In this document: positions 52,265 to 60,358 of the stretch, piece after piece
Layout of the letters: every line of letters starts with the position of its first letter
Numbering within the stretch: the first letter of the stretch is position 1
Assembly: GCF_042657385.1 (NCBI RefSeq)
Contig: NZ_JBHSLA010000001.1
Span: forward strand, 744,001-808,000
Direction: 5' to 3'
Source: Algorimicrobium hallyeonense
GTDB taxonomy: Bacteria; Bacteroidota; Bacteroidia; Flavobacteriales; Flavobacteriaceae
DNA length: 64,000 nucleotides
Translations under genes and position numbers: made by a program
The notes under the pieces: model-generated
What the model was told of the DNA's origin: nothing
The model's database searches: none
What the model saw: only the letters and a program-made list of their open reading frames with translations

Positions 52265-52732
52265 ATGGGCATTAAAAGTTTTCAAGGTGCGCGAAAGCAG
52301 CAACATAACGCAACAGACAATCAGCAATTAAAAGTTAGCGATTACATGACACGCGATTTAATTACGTTTAACCCCGAACAAACGGTTGATGAAGTAATCC
52401 ATTTGTTAATTTCAAATAAAATTTCAGGTGGTCCTGTGGTAAATTCACAAAATGAGTTAGTTGGTATTATTTCGGAAGGAGATTGTTTAAAACAAATTTG
52501 CGAAAGTCATTATTACAATATGCCAATTGAACAAGATACCGTTGATAAACGAATGATAAAAAAGGTGGAAACTATCGATGGAAATATGGATGTTTTTGAA
52601 GCGGCCAAAAAGTTTCTAGACTCTAAAATTAGGCGTTTTCCTATTGTTGAAGAAGGTAAATTAGTGGGGCAAATTAGTCAGAAAGATATTTTAAAAGCAG
52701 CCATGAAGCTCAAAGGCCATAATTGGAAATAG
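52265..52732 (+). CDS. Protein with two CBS domains
   Basis: A 155-residue soluble protein with a tandem CBS (Bateman) module at about 27-82 and 92-150: VSDYMTRDLITFNPEQTVDE, SGGPVVNSQNELVGIISEGD, then KFLDSKIRRFPIVEEGKLVGQIS. CBS pairs bind adenine nucleotides or similar ligands and regulate partner proteins. No partner domain is fused. Its stop at 52732 is directly adjacent to the converging nadB stop, with no spacer. The small size and lone CBS pair make the ligand (AMP, ATP, NAD) uncertain. Confidence 0.88.
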   Translation: MGIKSFQGARKQQHNATDNQQLKVSDYMTRDLITFNPEQTVDEVIHLLISNKISGGPVVNSQNELVGIISEGDCLKQICESHYYNMPIEQDTVDKRMIKKVETIDGNMDVFEAAKKFLDSKIRRFPIVEEGKLVGQISQKDILKAAMKLKGHNWK

Positions 52733-54280
52733 TTACACATTGTCCTTATTATAAAAACCACCACGATTCTCTTTTCGTTCCAAAGATTGCCCGATAATTA
52801 AATGTGCCACATTTACCATATTGCGTAATTCGCACAAAGCTGTGCTAATTTGTGATGTTTTATAAAGTGCGTCTACATCGGTGTAAATTGCATCCAATAA
52901 ACTAATGGCTTCCAGTAGCCGTTGATTACTCCTTACAATTCCTACATAGTCACGCATTACTGTCTGTAATTTTTTTAAATTGTCTGCTATTAAAACGCCA
53001 TCCTTTAAATTGTTGGTGCCATGATCTTGCCAATCTGGAATCTCTAGTTTTTTTCCCGAAACGGGAAAATCAACATGATATTTATAAATATTGTGGGCAT
53101 ATACTAACGCTTCTAAAAGTGAGTTTGATGCTAGTCTGTTAGCGCCATGAAGTCCGGTTCGGCTGCATTCGCCACAAGCAAATAAATTAGTAATAGACGT
53201 TTTTCCATTTCGGTCTACTTCTATACCACCGCAAACATAATGGGAAGCAGGAACTACTGGAATCCAATCTTTACGGATATCAATCTTGTTTTCTAAACAG
53301 GTATTATAAATATTAGGAAAATGATTCTTAAAACCATCTAAATCCAAATGTGTACAATCTAGATACACGCAAGAATCACCTGTTTTATGTAATTCCGTAT
53401 CTATGCTTTGTGAAACAATATCTCGGGAAGCTAGTTCAGCACGATCATCATAATTTAGCATAAACCGAACACCATTTTTAGTGCGTAAATAGCCGCCAAA
53501 ACCTCTCACGGCTTCTGAAATTAAAAAAGCAGAACCTTCCTGTTTTGTGTATAATGCCGTTGGGTGAAACTGCACAAACTCCATATCTTTTATGCGTGCT
53601 TTTGCTCGGTATGCCATGGCAATACCATCACCTGTGGCAATACTTGGGTTGGTTGTGTGACCATAAACGCGACCAATGCCACCTGCAGCCAAAACCGTAC
53701 TATCTGCTTGAATGGTTATAATTTCCTTGTTATTCTCATTCAATACATAGGCACCAAAACAGGTTGTACATGATGCGTTTTGATTTAGCTGATGTTCGGT
53801 TATTAGATCAATGGCAAAATGATGTGGTAAAATTTGAATATTGGTAAGTTGATGCGCACGTACCAATAACGCACGTTCAATTTCATAACCTGTAATATCT
53901 TTATAGTGAACCACACGAAATTCACTATGACCACCTTCCTTGCCTAAATCTAGGTTTCCAGTTGAGTCTAAATCAAATTGGGCGCCCCAAACCATCAATT
54001 CTTTTAAGCGTTTAGGTCCTTCTGTAATAACCATATCTACAATGTCCTTATTGCATAAACCATCGCCAGAAATTAAGGTGTCTTCAATGTGTTTTTGAAA
54101 CGAATCCGTTTTGTCATCCAATACCACGGCAACACCGCCTTGTGCGTATTTGGTGTTGGATTCGTCTTCGGTTCCTTTGGTAACAATTGTGATGTTTTTC
54201 TTCGGAAACGTCTCGGCATATTTTACAGCTAAAGTTAAGCCAGCAACACCCGAACCAATAATTAATAATTCGGTTTTCAT
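52733..54280 (-). CDS. nadB: L-aspartate oxidase
   Basis: About 515 residues. It has the N-terminal FAD motif LLIIGSGVAGLTLA, the conserved SNTKYAQGGVAVV, HPTALY (active-site loop), SRDIVSQSI, YVCGGIEVDRNG and GLHGANRLASNSLLEALV, then a helical C-terminal domain. NadB oxidises aspartate to iminoaspartate, the substrate of NadA, using oxygen or fumarate. ATG 54280 is 4 bases after the nadA stop; the longer reading to 54313 would overlap nadA. Confidence 0.95.
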   Translation of the reverse strand: MKTELLIIGSGVAGLTLAVKYAETFPKKNITIVTKGTEDESNTKYAQGGVAVVLDDKTDSFQKHIEDTLISGDGLCNKDIVDMVITEGPKRLKELMVWGAQFDLDSTGNLDLGKEGGHSEFRVVHYKDITGYEIERALLVRAHQLTNIQILPHHFAIDLITEHQLNQNASCTTCFGAYVLNENNKEIITIQADSTVLAAGGIGRVYGHTTNPSIATGDGIAMAYRAKARIKDMEFVQFHPTALYTKQEGSAFLISEAVRGFGGYLRTKNGVRFMLNYDDRAELASRDIVSQSIDTELHKTGDSCVYLDCTHLDLDGFKNHFPNIYNTCLENKIDIRKDWIPVVPASHYVCGGIEVDRNGKTSITNLFACGECSRTGLHGANRLASNSLLEALVYAHNIYKYHVDFPVSGKKLEIPDWQDHGTNNLKDGVLIADNLKKLQTVMRDYVGIVRSNQRLLEAISLLDAIYTDVDALYKTSQISTALCELRNMVNVAHLIIGQSLERKENRGGFYNKDNV

Positions 54281-54284
54281 GGTT

Positions 54285-55211
54285 TTATTTTGAAAGTTCC
54301 AGCATACGCTCAATAGGAATTAATGCCTGTTTTCTTATGGTTTCTGGAACGTCAATTTGTGGTGATTCATTCAATAAGCAATCATATAATTTTTGCAGTG
54401 TATTTACTTTCATAAACGCGCATTCGCTACAAGCGCAGGTATTATCCTCTACGGCAGGAGCTGGAATTAATAAGGCATCTGGCACTTCTTGTTGCATTTT
54501 ATGCAGAATACCAGCTTCGGTAGCCACGATAAATTTTCCTTGTGGATGGGCCTTCACATAATTAATCATTCCGGCTGTAGAACCAATATAATTGGCAGCA
54601 TCTAAAATATGAGCTTCAGATTCTGGATGGGCAATAATTTTGGACCCTGGATTTTCTTGATATAGCTTTAAAAGTTTATCAATTGAAAAAGCTTCGTGCA
54701 CAATACAGGCGCCATCCCAAAGCACTAAATCTCGACCAGACACTTTACTAATATAATGGCCTAAATTTTTATCTGGTGCAAAAATAATAGGTGTTTCCTT
54801 TGGAACAGATTCTACTATTTTTAGCGCATTGGATGAGGTGCAAACAATATCACTCATGGCTTTTATTTCAGCCGAACAATTAATGTAGGTTATAACTTTA
54901 TGATTGGGATGTTGTTCCTTAAAAACTTTAAAAGCATCTGGCGGACAAGAATCTGCCAAGGAGCAACCTGCATTTAAATCCGGTAGAACAACCGTTTTAT
55001 TAGGGTTTAAAATTTTTGCTGTTTCTGCCATAAAATGCACACCAGCAAAAACAATAATATCGGCATCTGTTTCTGCAGCTTTTTGTGATAACCCTAAACT
55101 ATCACCAACATAATCAGCTACATCCTGAATGTCTGGTATTTGATAATAATGTGCTAAAATAACCGCATTTTTCTCCTTTTTTAAACGTAGGATATTTTCT
55201 TTTAAGTTCAA
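54285..55211 (-). CDS. nadA: Quinolinate synthase
   Basis: A 308-residue [4Fe-4S] enzyme that condenses iminoaspartate with dihydroxyacetone phosphate to give quinolinate for NAD synthesis. It has AHYYQIPDIQDVADYVGDSL near the start, the three cluster cysteines in NAGCSLADSC, CTSSNA and NTCACSECAFM, and HPESEAHI. Oxygen and NO damage such clusters. Its promoter carries a Crp/Fnr-like box also found at norC. Confidence 0.95.
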   Translation of the reverse strand: MNLKENILRLKKEKNAVILAHYYQIPDIQDVADYVGDSLGLSQKAAETDADIIVFAGVHFMAETAKILNPNKTVVLPDLNAGCSLADSCPPDAFKVFKEQHPNHKVITYINCSAEIKAMSDIVCTSSNALKIVESVPKETPIIFAPDKNLGHYISKVSGRDLVLWDGACIVHEAFSIDKLLKLYQENPGSKIIAHPESEAHILDAANYIGSTAGMINYVKAHPQGKFIVATEAGILHKMQQEVPDALLIPAPAVEDNTCACSECAFMKVNTLQKLYDCLLNESPQIDVPETIRKQALIPIERMLELSK

Positions 55212-55243
55212 GGTGTTTACGTATTTACAGGTTATACAAGACG

Positions 55244-55251
55244 CAAATTTA
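55244..55251 (-). promoter_or_regulatory. -7 box of the nadA-nadB operon
   Basis: TAAATTTG on the minus strand is an exact TAnnTTTG match, 33 bases before the nadA ATG. The Crp/Fnr-like box lies 21 bases upstream of it. Confidence 0.5.
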
Positions 55252-55260
55252 TGGGTAATG

Positions 55261-55293
55261 AGATTTATAAATCATGACATAAATCATAAATCT
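55261..55293. promoter_or_regulatory. 33-base imperfect palindrome with a Crp/Fnr-like core
   Basis: AGATTTAT (55261-55268) and ATAAATCT (55286-55293) are perfect complements around the core ATGACAT (55274-55280). Read on the minus strand the core gives ATGATTTATGTCAT (55287-55274), close to the Crp/Fnr form TGAT-N4-RTCA. It lies at about -43 relative to the predicted nadA start, and further upstream of the Rrf2 gene. Confidence 0.5.
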
Positions 55294-55333
55294 GGAGCCA
55301 TTTGCAAAAATTAGGACTAAAATATCTTTTTTA

Positions 55334-55341
55334 TATCTTTG
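55334..55341 (+). promoter_or_regulatory. Putative -7 box of the Rrf2 gene
   Basis: TATCTTTG, an exact TAnnTTTG match, 11 bases before the GTG start at 55353, implying a near-leaderless transcript. Confidence 0.38.
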
Positions 55342-55352
55342 AAAAAAAAACT

Positions 55353-55814
55353 GTGTTATCAAATGCCTGTCAATACGCTATTAGATCCATTCTGTATTTA
55401 GGAATGTGTTCTGATATAGACCATAAAATTGGTGTTAAAACTATTTCGGAGGAACTGGAAGTGCCACAACCATTTTTAGCCAAACTGCTTCAGCAATTAA
55501 ATAAGAATCAATTAGTAACCTCAGTTAAAGGTCCTCATGGTGGTTTTTATTTAAGTGAAACCAATAAACAGCGAACCGTTTGGGATATTGTACAAGTTAT
55601 TGATGGGCATGATAAATTTAATCAATGTTTTTTAGGGCTTTCTAAATGTGGCGATGATAATCCATGTCCAGTGCATTTTACAGTTTCTGCCTTCAAACAA
55701 AAAATACTTAAAGATTTTGAAGAAAAAACATTGGCCGAATTTGTTGATGATATTAAACTAAAAGGACGTTATATTTCCTTAAAAGCGTTTGATATTTTAG
55801 AAGAACCATCTTAA
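55353..55814 (+). CDS. Rrf2 family regulator with Fe-S cysteines (NsrR/IscR-like)
   Basis: About 153 residues. GTG 55353 gives LSNACQYAIRSILYLG, the standard Rrf2 N-terminus; an ATG at 55302 would add an untypical 17-residue extension. A winged helix covers about 1-75 (ISEELEVPQPFLAKLLQQL, GPHGGFYLS). Three cysteines in CFLGLSKCGDDNPC match the [Fe-S] loop of IscR/NsrR. With a nitric oxide reductase operon converging on it, a role in NO or Fe-S stress sensing is plausible. Its stop codon overlaps that of the COX4-like gene. Confidence 0.83.
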   Translation: MLSNACQYAIRSILYLGMCSDIDHKIGVKTISEELEVPQPFLAKLLQQLNKNQLVTSVKGPHGGFYLSETNKQRTVWDIVQVIDGHDKFNQCFLGLSKCGDDNPCPVHFTVSAFKQKILKDFEEKTLAEFVDDIKLKGRYISLKAFDILEEPS

Positions 55815-56047
55815 ATAATGATAACCAAGCCTGTAAAAAGAGTTAAGCAGCCAATTAGTAAAGCTTTCCATAATACATGAGCTTCGCGAAGTTCCATAAA
55901 ATAAAAGGCAACTATTAAAAACTTAATAGCAGCTAAAATCATAATGATTTCAGTAGCATTTCCCAGTTCCAGGTTGGATATAACAGCAGATATAACGGTT
56001 AAAATAAGTAATACCGCTAGTACGTAAAAAAACGATTTCTGTTTCAT
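55811..56047 (-). CDS. COX4/NorF-like small membrane protein of the nor operon
   Basis: A 78-residue protein with three membrane helices (FFYVLAVLLILTVISAVI; EIIMILAAIKFLIVAFYFM; ALLIGCLTLFTGLVIII). It fits the prokaryotic cytochrome c oxidase subunit IV family (signature FLIVAFYFMELREAH) and the place of NorF downstream of norE. It probably supports assembly or stability of the NO reductase. It is one base from norE. Confidence 0.78.
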   Translation of the reverse strand: MKQKSFFYVLAVLLILTVISAVISNLELGNATEIIMILAAIKFLIVAFYFMELREAHVLWKALLIGCLTLFTGLVIII

Positions 56048-56048
56048 A

Positions 56049-56627
56049 TTAAAATACTAAATAGATTAATGGAAATAATAAAAGCCAGATTAGGTCACAC
56101 ATATGCCAAAACGTAGCACTAGCTTCTACATCTTCTAGAATAAGTGTTTCAGGTTTTTTTATCATAGTGCGTAATACTGAAGCTAAAATTACCAATCCAA
56201 CGAGTACGTGAATGACATGAAATAAGGTAAGCATCCAATAAAATGAGAAAAAGGTGTTGTAATCCATGGTTAAACCTACATCAATTTTCCCCATATATTC
56301 TACTGTTTTCAATCCTAAAAACAGCAAGCCACCAAGCATGGTTAGTTTTAAATATAATTTTGATTTTTGGATGTTTTGAGCTTTCAGCGCACTAACTGTA
56401 AGCGCCATAAAAAACCCACTAACCAATAAAAACAAGGTGTTTATTGTGCCAAAACTGGTGTTTAATAATAATCTGGATTGATGGAACACGTCTGGTTCGT
56501 CTTTACTAAATAAAACCATAGCAATTAGTACACCACCAAAGGTAATGAGCTCGAGGTAAATAATGATCCACATTAAAATTCCTCCTGGCGGATAATATAC
56601 GGACGGTTTGGTTGTATGTTGATTCAT
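56049..56627 (-). CDS. norE: NorE-like cytochrome c oxidase subunit III family protein
   Basis: A 192-residue protein with five membrane helices, matching the NorE branch of the CoxIII family: PPGGILMWIIIYLELITFGG at the start and HVIHVLVGLVIL, ASATFWHMCDLIWLLLFPLIYLVF at the end. NorE improves nitric oxide reductase activity but is not a catalytic subunit. Only ten bases separate it from the hemerythrin/PAS gene upstream. Confidence 0.85.
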   Translation of the reverse strand: MNQHTTKPSVYYPPGGILMWIIIYLELITFGGVLIAMVLFSKDEPDVFHQSRLLLNTSFGTINTLFLLVSGFFMALTVSALKAQNIQKSKLYLKLTMLGGLLFLGLKTVEYMGKIDVGLTMDYNTFFSFYWMLTLFHVIHVLVGLVILASVLRTMIKKPETLILEDVEASATFWHMCDLIWLLLFPLIYLVF

Positions 56628-56637
56628 GTTGTAATTT

Positions 56638-57612
56638 TTAATCCCAATCTAATAGTCTTTTTTGTCCTTCTAACTTCTGAATTTCAGTGATATCTTGCGA
56701 CATCTCAATTACAACTTTGTAGATGAGGTTTTTATCGCGAATAGCAAAGTATCGGATATGGATAATTTGTCCTTTAAAATTGAACCAAAATTCGGCAGTA
56801 TCCTTATTGCCAGCTTTAAACTCTTCTAGGATTCTTAAAACCATATCGACACTTTTTGGTGGATGACAAAACCGGACCTCTCTTCCAATAATTCCCTTAC
56901 TTCTAGCAAATACGCGATCCTCACCTCTGTTGTAAAATATTACCTTGTCATTTTCGTCCACATAAGTAATGTCTATGGGTAAAAACTTCAACAATAAATT
57001 AACTTGTTCAGGAGTCATATAACCTTCATCATAGTGTGATGTGTTTTCTAATGAAAAGCTTTGGGTGCGTTCAGTAACATCTTCACTAGGATGAATATAT
57101 TTAGGTTCTATAGCAGGAAATGGCGCGGGCTTTTCTTTAAGCATCCAACCAATTTCCTCATCACCTTCATAAAATTCGTCCCAATCTGCTTTGCTTAATA
57201 AGCGTTTAGCATTGGGGAATAAATTTTGATCTTCAATAAGCATTAACCGTTTAATTCCTTCCAATAGATAAGGTAGGTTTTCAGTAATCTTCTTGATATC
57301 TTTTGTTTCGTTATGGCTGTTTAATAAGCGAATTTGATCTCTTAAAACATCATGAAATGACCACATGCCTTGACTTGGTCCATTCCAATGGTGTTTTTCT
57401 AAATAAGGAAAGAGCTGATTTTCTTTGCGTTTAAACCGTTTTTCAATGGTTGATAGTTGATTAAAAATATTAAAGTACTTTTGAAAATCTTCGGAGACGT
57501 TTACATCATATAATTCTAAAATTAAATCTTGAATTAAAGCACTTTCTTGATAGTATACTTGCAAGGGATGACCTTGCTCTAACTGTTCTATTTCTGGTAA
57601 AAATGAATTCAT
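56638..57612 (-). CDS. DUF438-type hemerythrin + PAS domain protein
   Basis: A 324-residue soluble protein. Residues about 15-165 form a hemerythrin-like four-helix bundle with spaced His/Glu (GHPLQVY, EKRFKRKENQLFPYLEKHHW, WSFHDVLRDQ, LIEDQNLFP). A C-terminal PAS domain spans about 200-315 (DITYVDENDKVIFYNRGEDR, VRFCHPPKS, IRYFAIRD). Diiron hemerythrins and PAS domains can sense oxygen or NO. Its place inside the nor operon, between norD and norE, suggests it senses NO or helps protect or repair the enzyme. No output domain is visible. Confidence 0.82.
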   Translation of the reverse strand: MNSFLPEIEQLEQGHPLQVYYQESALIQDLILELYDVNVSEDFQKYFNIFNQLSTIEKRFKRKENQLFPYLEKHHWNGPSQGMWSFHDVLRDQIRLLNSHNETKDIKKITENLPYLLEGIKRLMLIEDQNLFPNAKRLLSKADWDEFYEGDEEIGWMLKEKPAPFPAIEPKYIHPSEDVTERTQSFSLENTSHYDEGYMTPEQVNLLLKFLPIDITYVDENDKVIFYNRGEDRVFARSKGIIGREVRFCHPPKSVDMVLRILEEFKAGNKDTAEFWFNFKGQIIHIRYFAIRDKNLIYKVVIEMSQDITEIQKLEGQKRLLDWD

Positions 57613-57613
57613 T

Positions 57614-59383
57614 CTAACTTTGGTGTTTTATTTTTTCGTAGAGTTTTACTAACGATTCTAATAACTCGACAGGTGTTGTTAATATTTGATAATGGTTTTG
57701 TCCAAACATTTGCGGCAAATAATATTTGGCTTCCGCTTCAATTGCCAAGGCGTATGAATTAATGTTACGCTGATTTAATTCGCGTAAGGCTTGTTTTACG
57801 TCCTGAATGCCATATTTGCCTTCGTATTTATCGTAGTCATTTGGTTTACCATCGGAAATTAAAATAACCCATTTGTTTTTGGTGTCTCGAGCGTCTAGCA
57901 AAGCGCCAGAATGTCGTAAAGCTGTACCAATTCTGGTGTATCCACTAGGTTCCACCGCGCCAATTTTATGTTTGGCCGTGTCCCAATTATCGTCAAAACC
58001 TTTTAAGGTGAGGTAGGTTGCGTAATTCCTTGTTTTGGAAAAGAAACAATCTATGGAGAAATCCACATTAAATTCGTTTAAAATTTCTCCGAAAATAATG
58101 GAAACTTGTTTTTCAACATCAATTACTTTATTGCCTCCAGCATATCCGTCACTAGATAAGCTGACATCTAATAAGATTGAAATAGATAAATCTTTGTCTT
58201 TTTTTCGTTTTGATAGGTAAATTTTTTCCGAAGGTGTTCGTCCCGAATTTATATCCACATATAAATCTGTTATAGCATCTAAGTCAAAATCGTCACCTTG
58301 TGTTTGACTGCGTTGTTGCTGATATTTATTATTAACAGACGTCAACATTTTACGCAAACCTGTTAAGGTCGACGCATTTTTTTGAAGTGTTTTTTTATAA
58401 TATGCCGCATCTGTTTCTAGTTGTTTTTTAGGGTATACTTTACAGAAATTCGGTTTATAGGCACGCTTGGAATAGTCCCATTCGTCATAAGCAATATGTG
58501 GCGCTTCTGTGTCTAATTCGGTACTTTCAGAAATGGTGGTGTTTTCTATAAATTCTGCTTGATAAATGGAATGAACGGGATCGTCCACACGAACGGTATG
58601 TTTCATGTTGAGGTCTTCCAAAGCGTTTGCATGATCGTCCAAATCATCATCCCCATCAAAATCTCTCCAGCCTCCTTCCCATTCTTCGGCTGTTTCGGCT
58701 TTTTCAAAATTATGCAGTAGCACATAATCTTCCTGTTGCTTTTTATCTATTTCTAACGTGGAAATTTCTTCGACAGCATTCGCCTTTAAAATGGTATTTA
58801 TTTCGTGGTCTATGGCTATTTTTACCTGTTCTGAAATATTTTTCAACACCGATTTCTTTAAGGTTTCTGGATCATTTTTCATCCATTTTCCGTAAATAAA
58901 ACTTAAATCTTCAGGGGTTTTTTCGGTTGATTTGTTGAAGTATAAGGTAATTAATTCCTGATGAATTTTCTTGTTTATTGGAAATTGTTGAAACATCTCA
59001 TTTAAAACTAAACTAGAAGTTTCCTGGGCTTTTTCTCGAGCGTCTTCCAAAGTAAATTCATCTTCAGACATAAAATTTAAATGCTGATTTTTTTGAATGG
59101 ATAGATATACAATTCGAAAAATATAGAATTTGGTGTTTTGTTCAAAAGTGGCAAATTCAGAAAATTGTGTCGGTAAAAAGAAGCTATTGTTTTTATAACC
59201 ACCTTCACGTTCCGCTTCAAAAATCTCAATGGCTTGACCGGTAATTGCTCTAGAAAAAATAGTGAGCCGTTGCTTTATATCTTTTAGTTTAACCGCATGT
59301 TCCAATGTTTCTTGAGCATTTTTTTTACGACGCTTTAAAAACTTGGCAACTTTGGAAAAGAGATATTCATCAGGTTCAAACAT
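57614..59383 (-). CDS. norD: NorD, nitric oxide reductase activation protein with VWA domain
   Basis: A 589-residue cytosolic protein with a C-terminal von Willebrand A domain. ISILLDVSLSSDGYAGG supplies the MIDAS DxSxS, followed by SGYTRIGTALRHSGALL and VILISDGKPNDYDKYEGKYG. An acidic stretch lies at about 230-260 (DFDGDDDLDDHANALEDL). NorD works with the NorQ AAA+ ATPase to insert the non-haem iron into NorB. It overlaps nothing but lies one base from the hemerythrin/PAS gene and ten bases from norQ. Confidence 0.9.
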   Translation of the reverse strand: MFEPDEYLFSKVAKFLKRRKKNAQETLEHAVKLKDIKQRLTIFSRAITGQAIEIFEAEREGGYKNNSFFLPTQFSEFATFEQNTKFYIFRIVYLSIQKNQHLNFMSEDEFTLEDAREKAQETSSLVLNEMFQQFPINKKIHQELITLYFNKSTEKTPEDLSFIYGKWMKNDPETLKKSVLKNISEQVKIAIDHEINTILKANAVEEISTLEIDKKQQEDYVLLHNFEKAETAEEWEGGWRDFDGDDDLDDHANALEDLNMKHTVRVDDPVHSIYQAEFIENTTISESTELDTEAPHIAYDEWDYSKRAYKPNFCKVYPKKQLETDAAYYKKTLQKNASTLTGLRKMLTSVNNKYQQQRSQTQGDDFDLDAITDLYVDINSGRTPSEKIYLSKRKKDKDLSISILLDVSLSSDGYAGGNKVIDVEKQVSIIFGEILNEFNVDFSIDCFFSKTRNYATYLTLKGFDDNWDTAKHKIGAVEPSGYTRIGTALRHSGALLDARDTKNKWVILISDGKPNDYDKYEGKYGIQDVKQALRELNQRNINSYALAIEAEAKYYLPQMFGQNHYQILTTPVELLESLVKLYEKIKHQS

Positions 59384-59393
59384 GATTCGTTTT

Positions 59394-60236
59394 TTAAATC
59401 ATTAAATCGCATAAATCAGCTAAAGCTTCCGTAATTTCAAGATCGTCTGTTAAGGGTTCAACCACAGCCACACGAACTGCTAAACGTTTTCCTAAACCGG
59501 TGTGAATTAATTTGGCGGCATCCACCAATAAACGTGTTGAAACGGTTTCAGTTAAACCAAGTTCTGTTAGGTTTCTAATTTTAGTAGCAATAGATACTAA
59601 TTTTTTAGCTGTTGCCGCATCAATTTGGGTTTCATTGCTTAAGATTTCCGCTTCGTCTTTTTCATTTGGATAATTAAAAGCCAAGGCAATAAAACGTTGC
59701 CTGGTAGACGGTTTTAATTCCTTAAAGCCTTTTTGATAACCAGGATTAAAGGACGCAACCAACATAAAATCGGGATGTGCTTTTATGGTTTCGCCTAGTT
59801 TATCAATATAAAGTTCTTTTCTATGATCGGTAAGCGAGTGAATGGCTACAATAACATCGGGTCTGGCTTCGGCAATTTCATCTAAATAAATAATAGCGCC
59901 TGTTTTTACTGCTTGAGTAAGGGGACCATCAATCCAAACGGTTTCGGAACCTTGAATTATATAGCGACCAATTAAATCGGTGGAGGACGTCTCCTCATGA
60001 CAGGAAATAGTAATTAGTTTCTTGTTTAATTGATGCGTCATGAAATCTATAAAACGTGTTTTTCCTGTTCCTGTAGGCCCTTTTAATAATACCTGAATTT
60101 TGTTTTTATAAGCGTGATCAAATACTTCTACTTCTTTTGCTATAGGTTTGTAAAAGGGAATGGTAGTTGCTGTTTGTTGATTTTCTGTTTTCAATTTAGA
60201 AGGCTTTATATCGGATGACTCTAATGTGTTGTTCAT
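59394..60236 (-). CDS. norQ: NorQ/CbbQ-type AAA+ ATPase
   Basis: A 280-residue MoxR-class ATPase with Walker A GPTGTGKTRF at about 53-62, Walker B IIYLDEIAEA, sensor 1 LVASFNPGYQKGFKELKPSTRQRF (in two parts: ASFNPGYQ and STRQRFIAL), and a C-terminal lid domain. With NorD it forms the chaperone that activates cNOR by iron insertion. It is the first gene of the segment downstream of norB, after a 122-base gap with a long inverted repeat. Confidence 0.91.
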   Translation of the reverse strand: MNNTLESSDIKPSKLKTENQQTATTIPFYKPIAKEVEVFDHAYKNKIQVLLKGPTGTGKTRFIDFMTHQLNKKLITISCHEETSSTDLIGRYIIQGSETVWIDGPLTQAVKTGAIIYLDEIAEARPDVIVAIHSLTDHRKELYIDKLGETIKAHPDFMLVASFNPGYQKGFKELKPSTRQRFIALAFNYPNEKDEAEILSNETQIDAATAKKLVSIATKIRNLTELGLTETVSTRLLVDAAKLIHTGLGKRLAVRVAVVEPLTDDLEITEALADLCDLMI

Positions 60237-60250
60237 GGTTTGTAAAATTT

Positions 60251-60347
60251 AAAAAAGGCCTTTAGTATAAGACTTTTGAAGTTGTGGGTTGTCAGGTATG
60301 AGCAAATAAAGCTTCAATAACTCGGGGTAACTAAAAGGCCCTTTTTT
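60251..60347 (-). repeat. Long inverted repeat between norB and norQ
   Basis: AAAAAAGGCCTTTAGT at 60251-60266 is nearly complementary to ACTAAAAGGCCCTTTTTT at 60330-60347, with a 63-base loop. On the minus strand it ends in a T tract just after norB, so it could act as a leaky terminator or RNA-processing site that lowers norQD expression. Confidence 0.4.
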
Positions 60348-60358
60348 GCAATTCAGTG

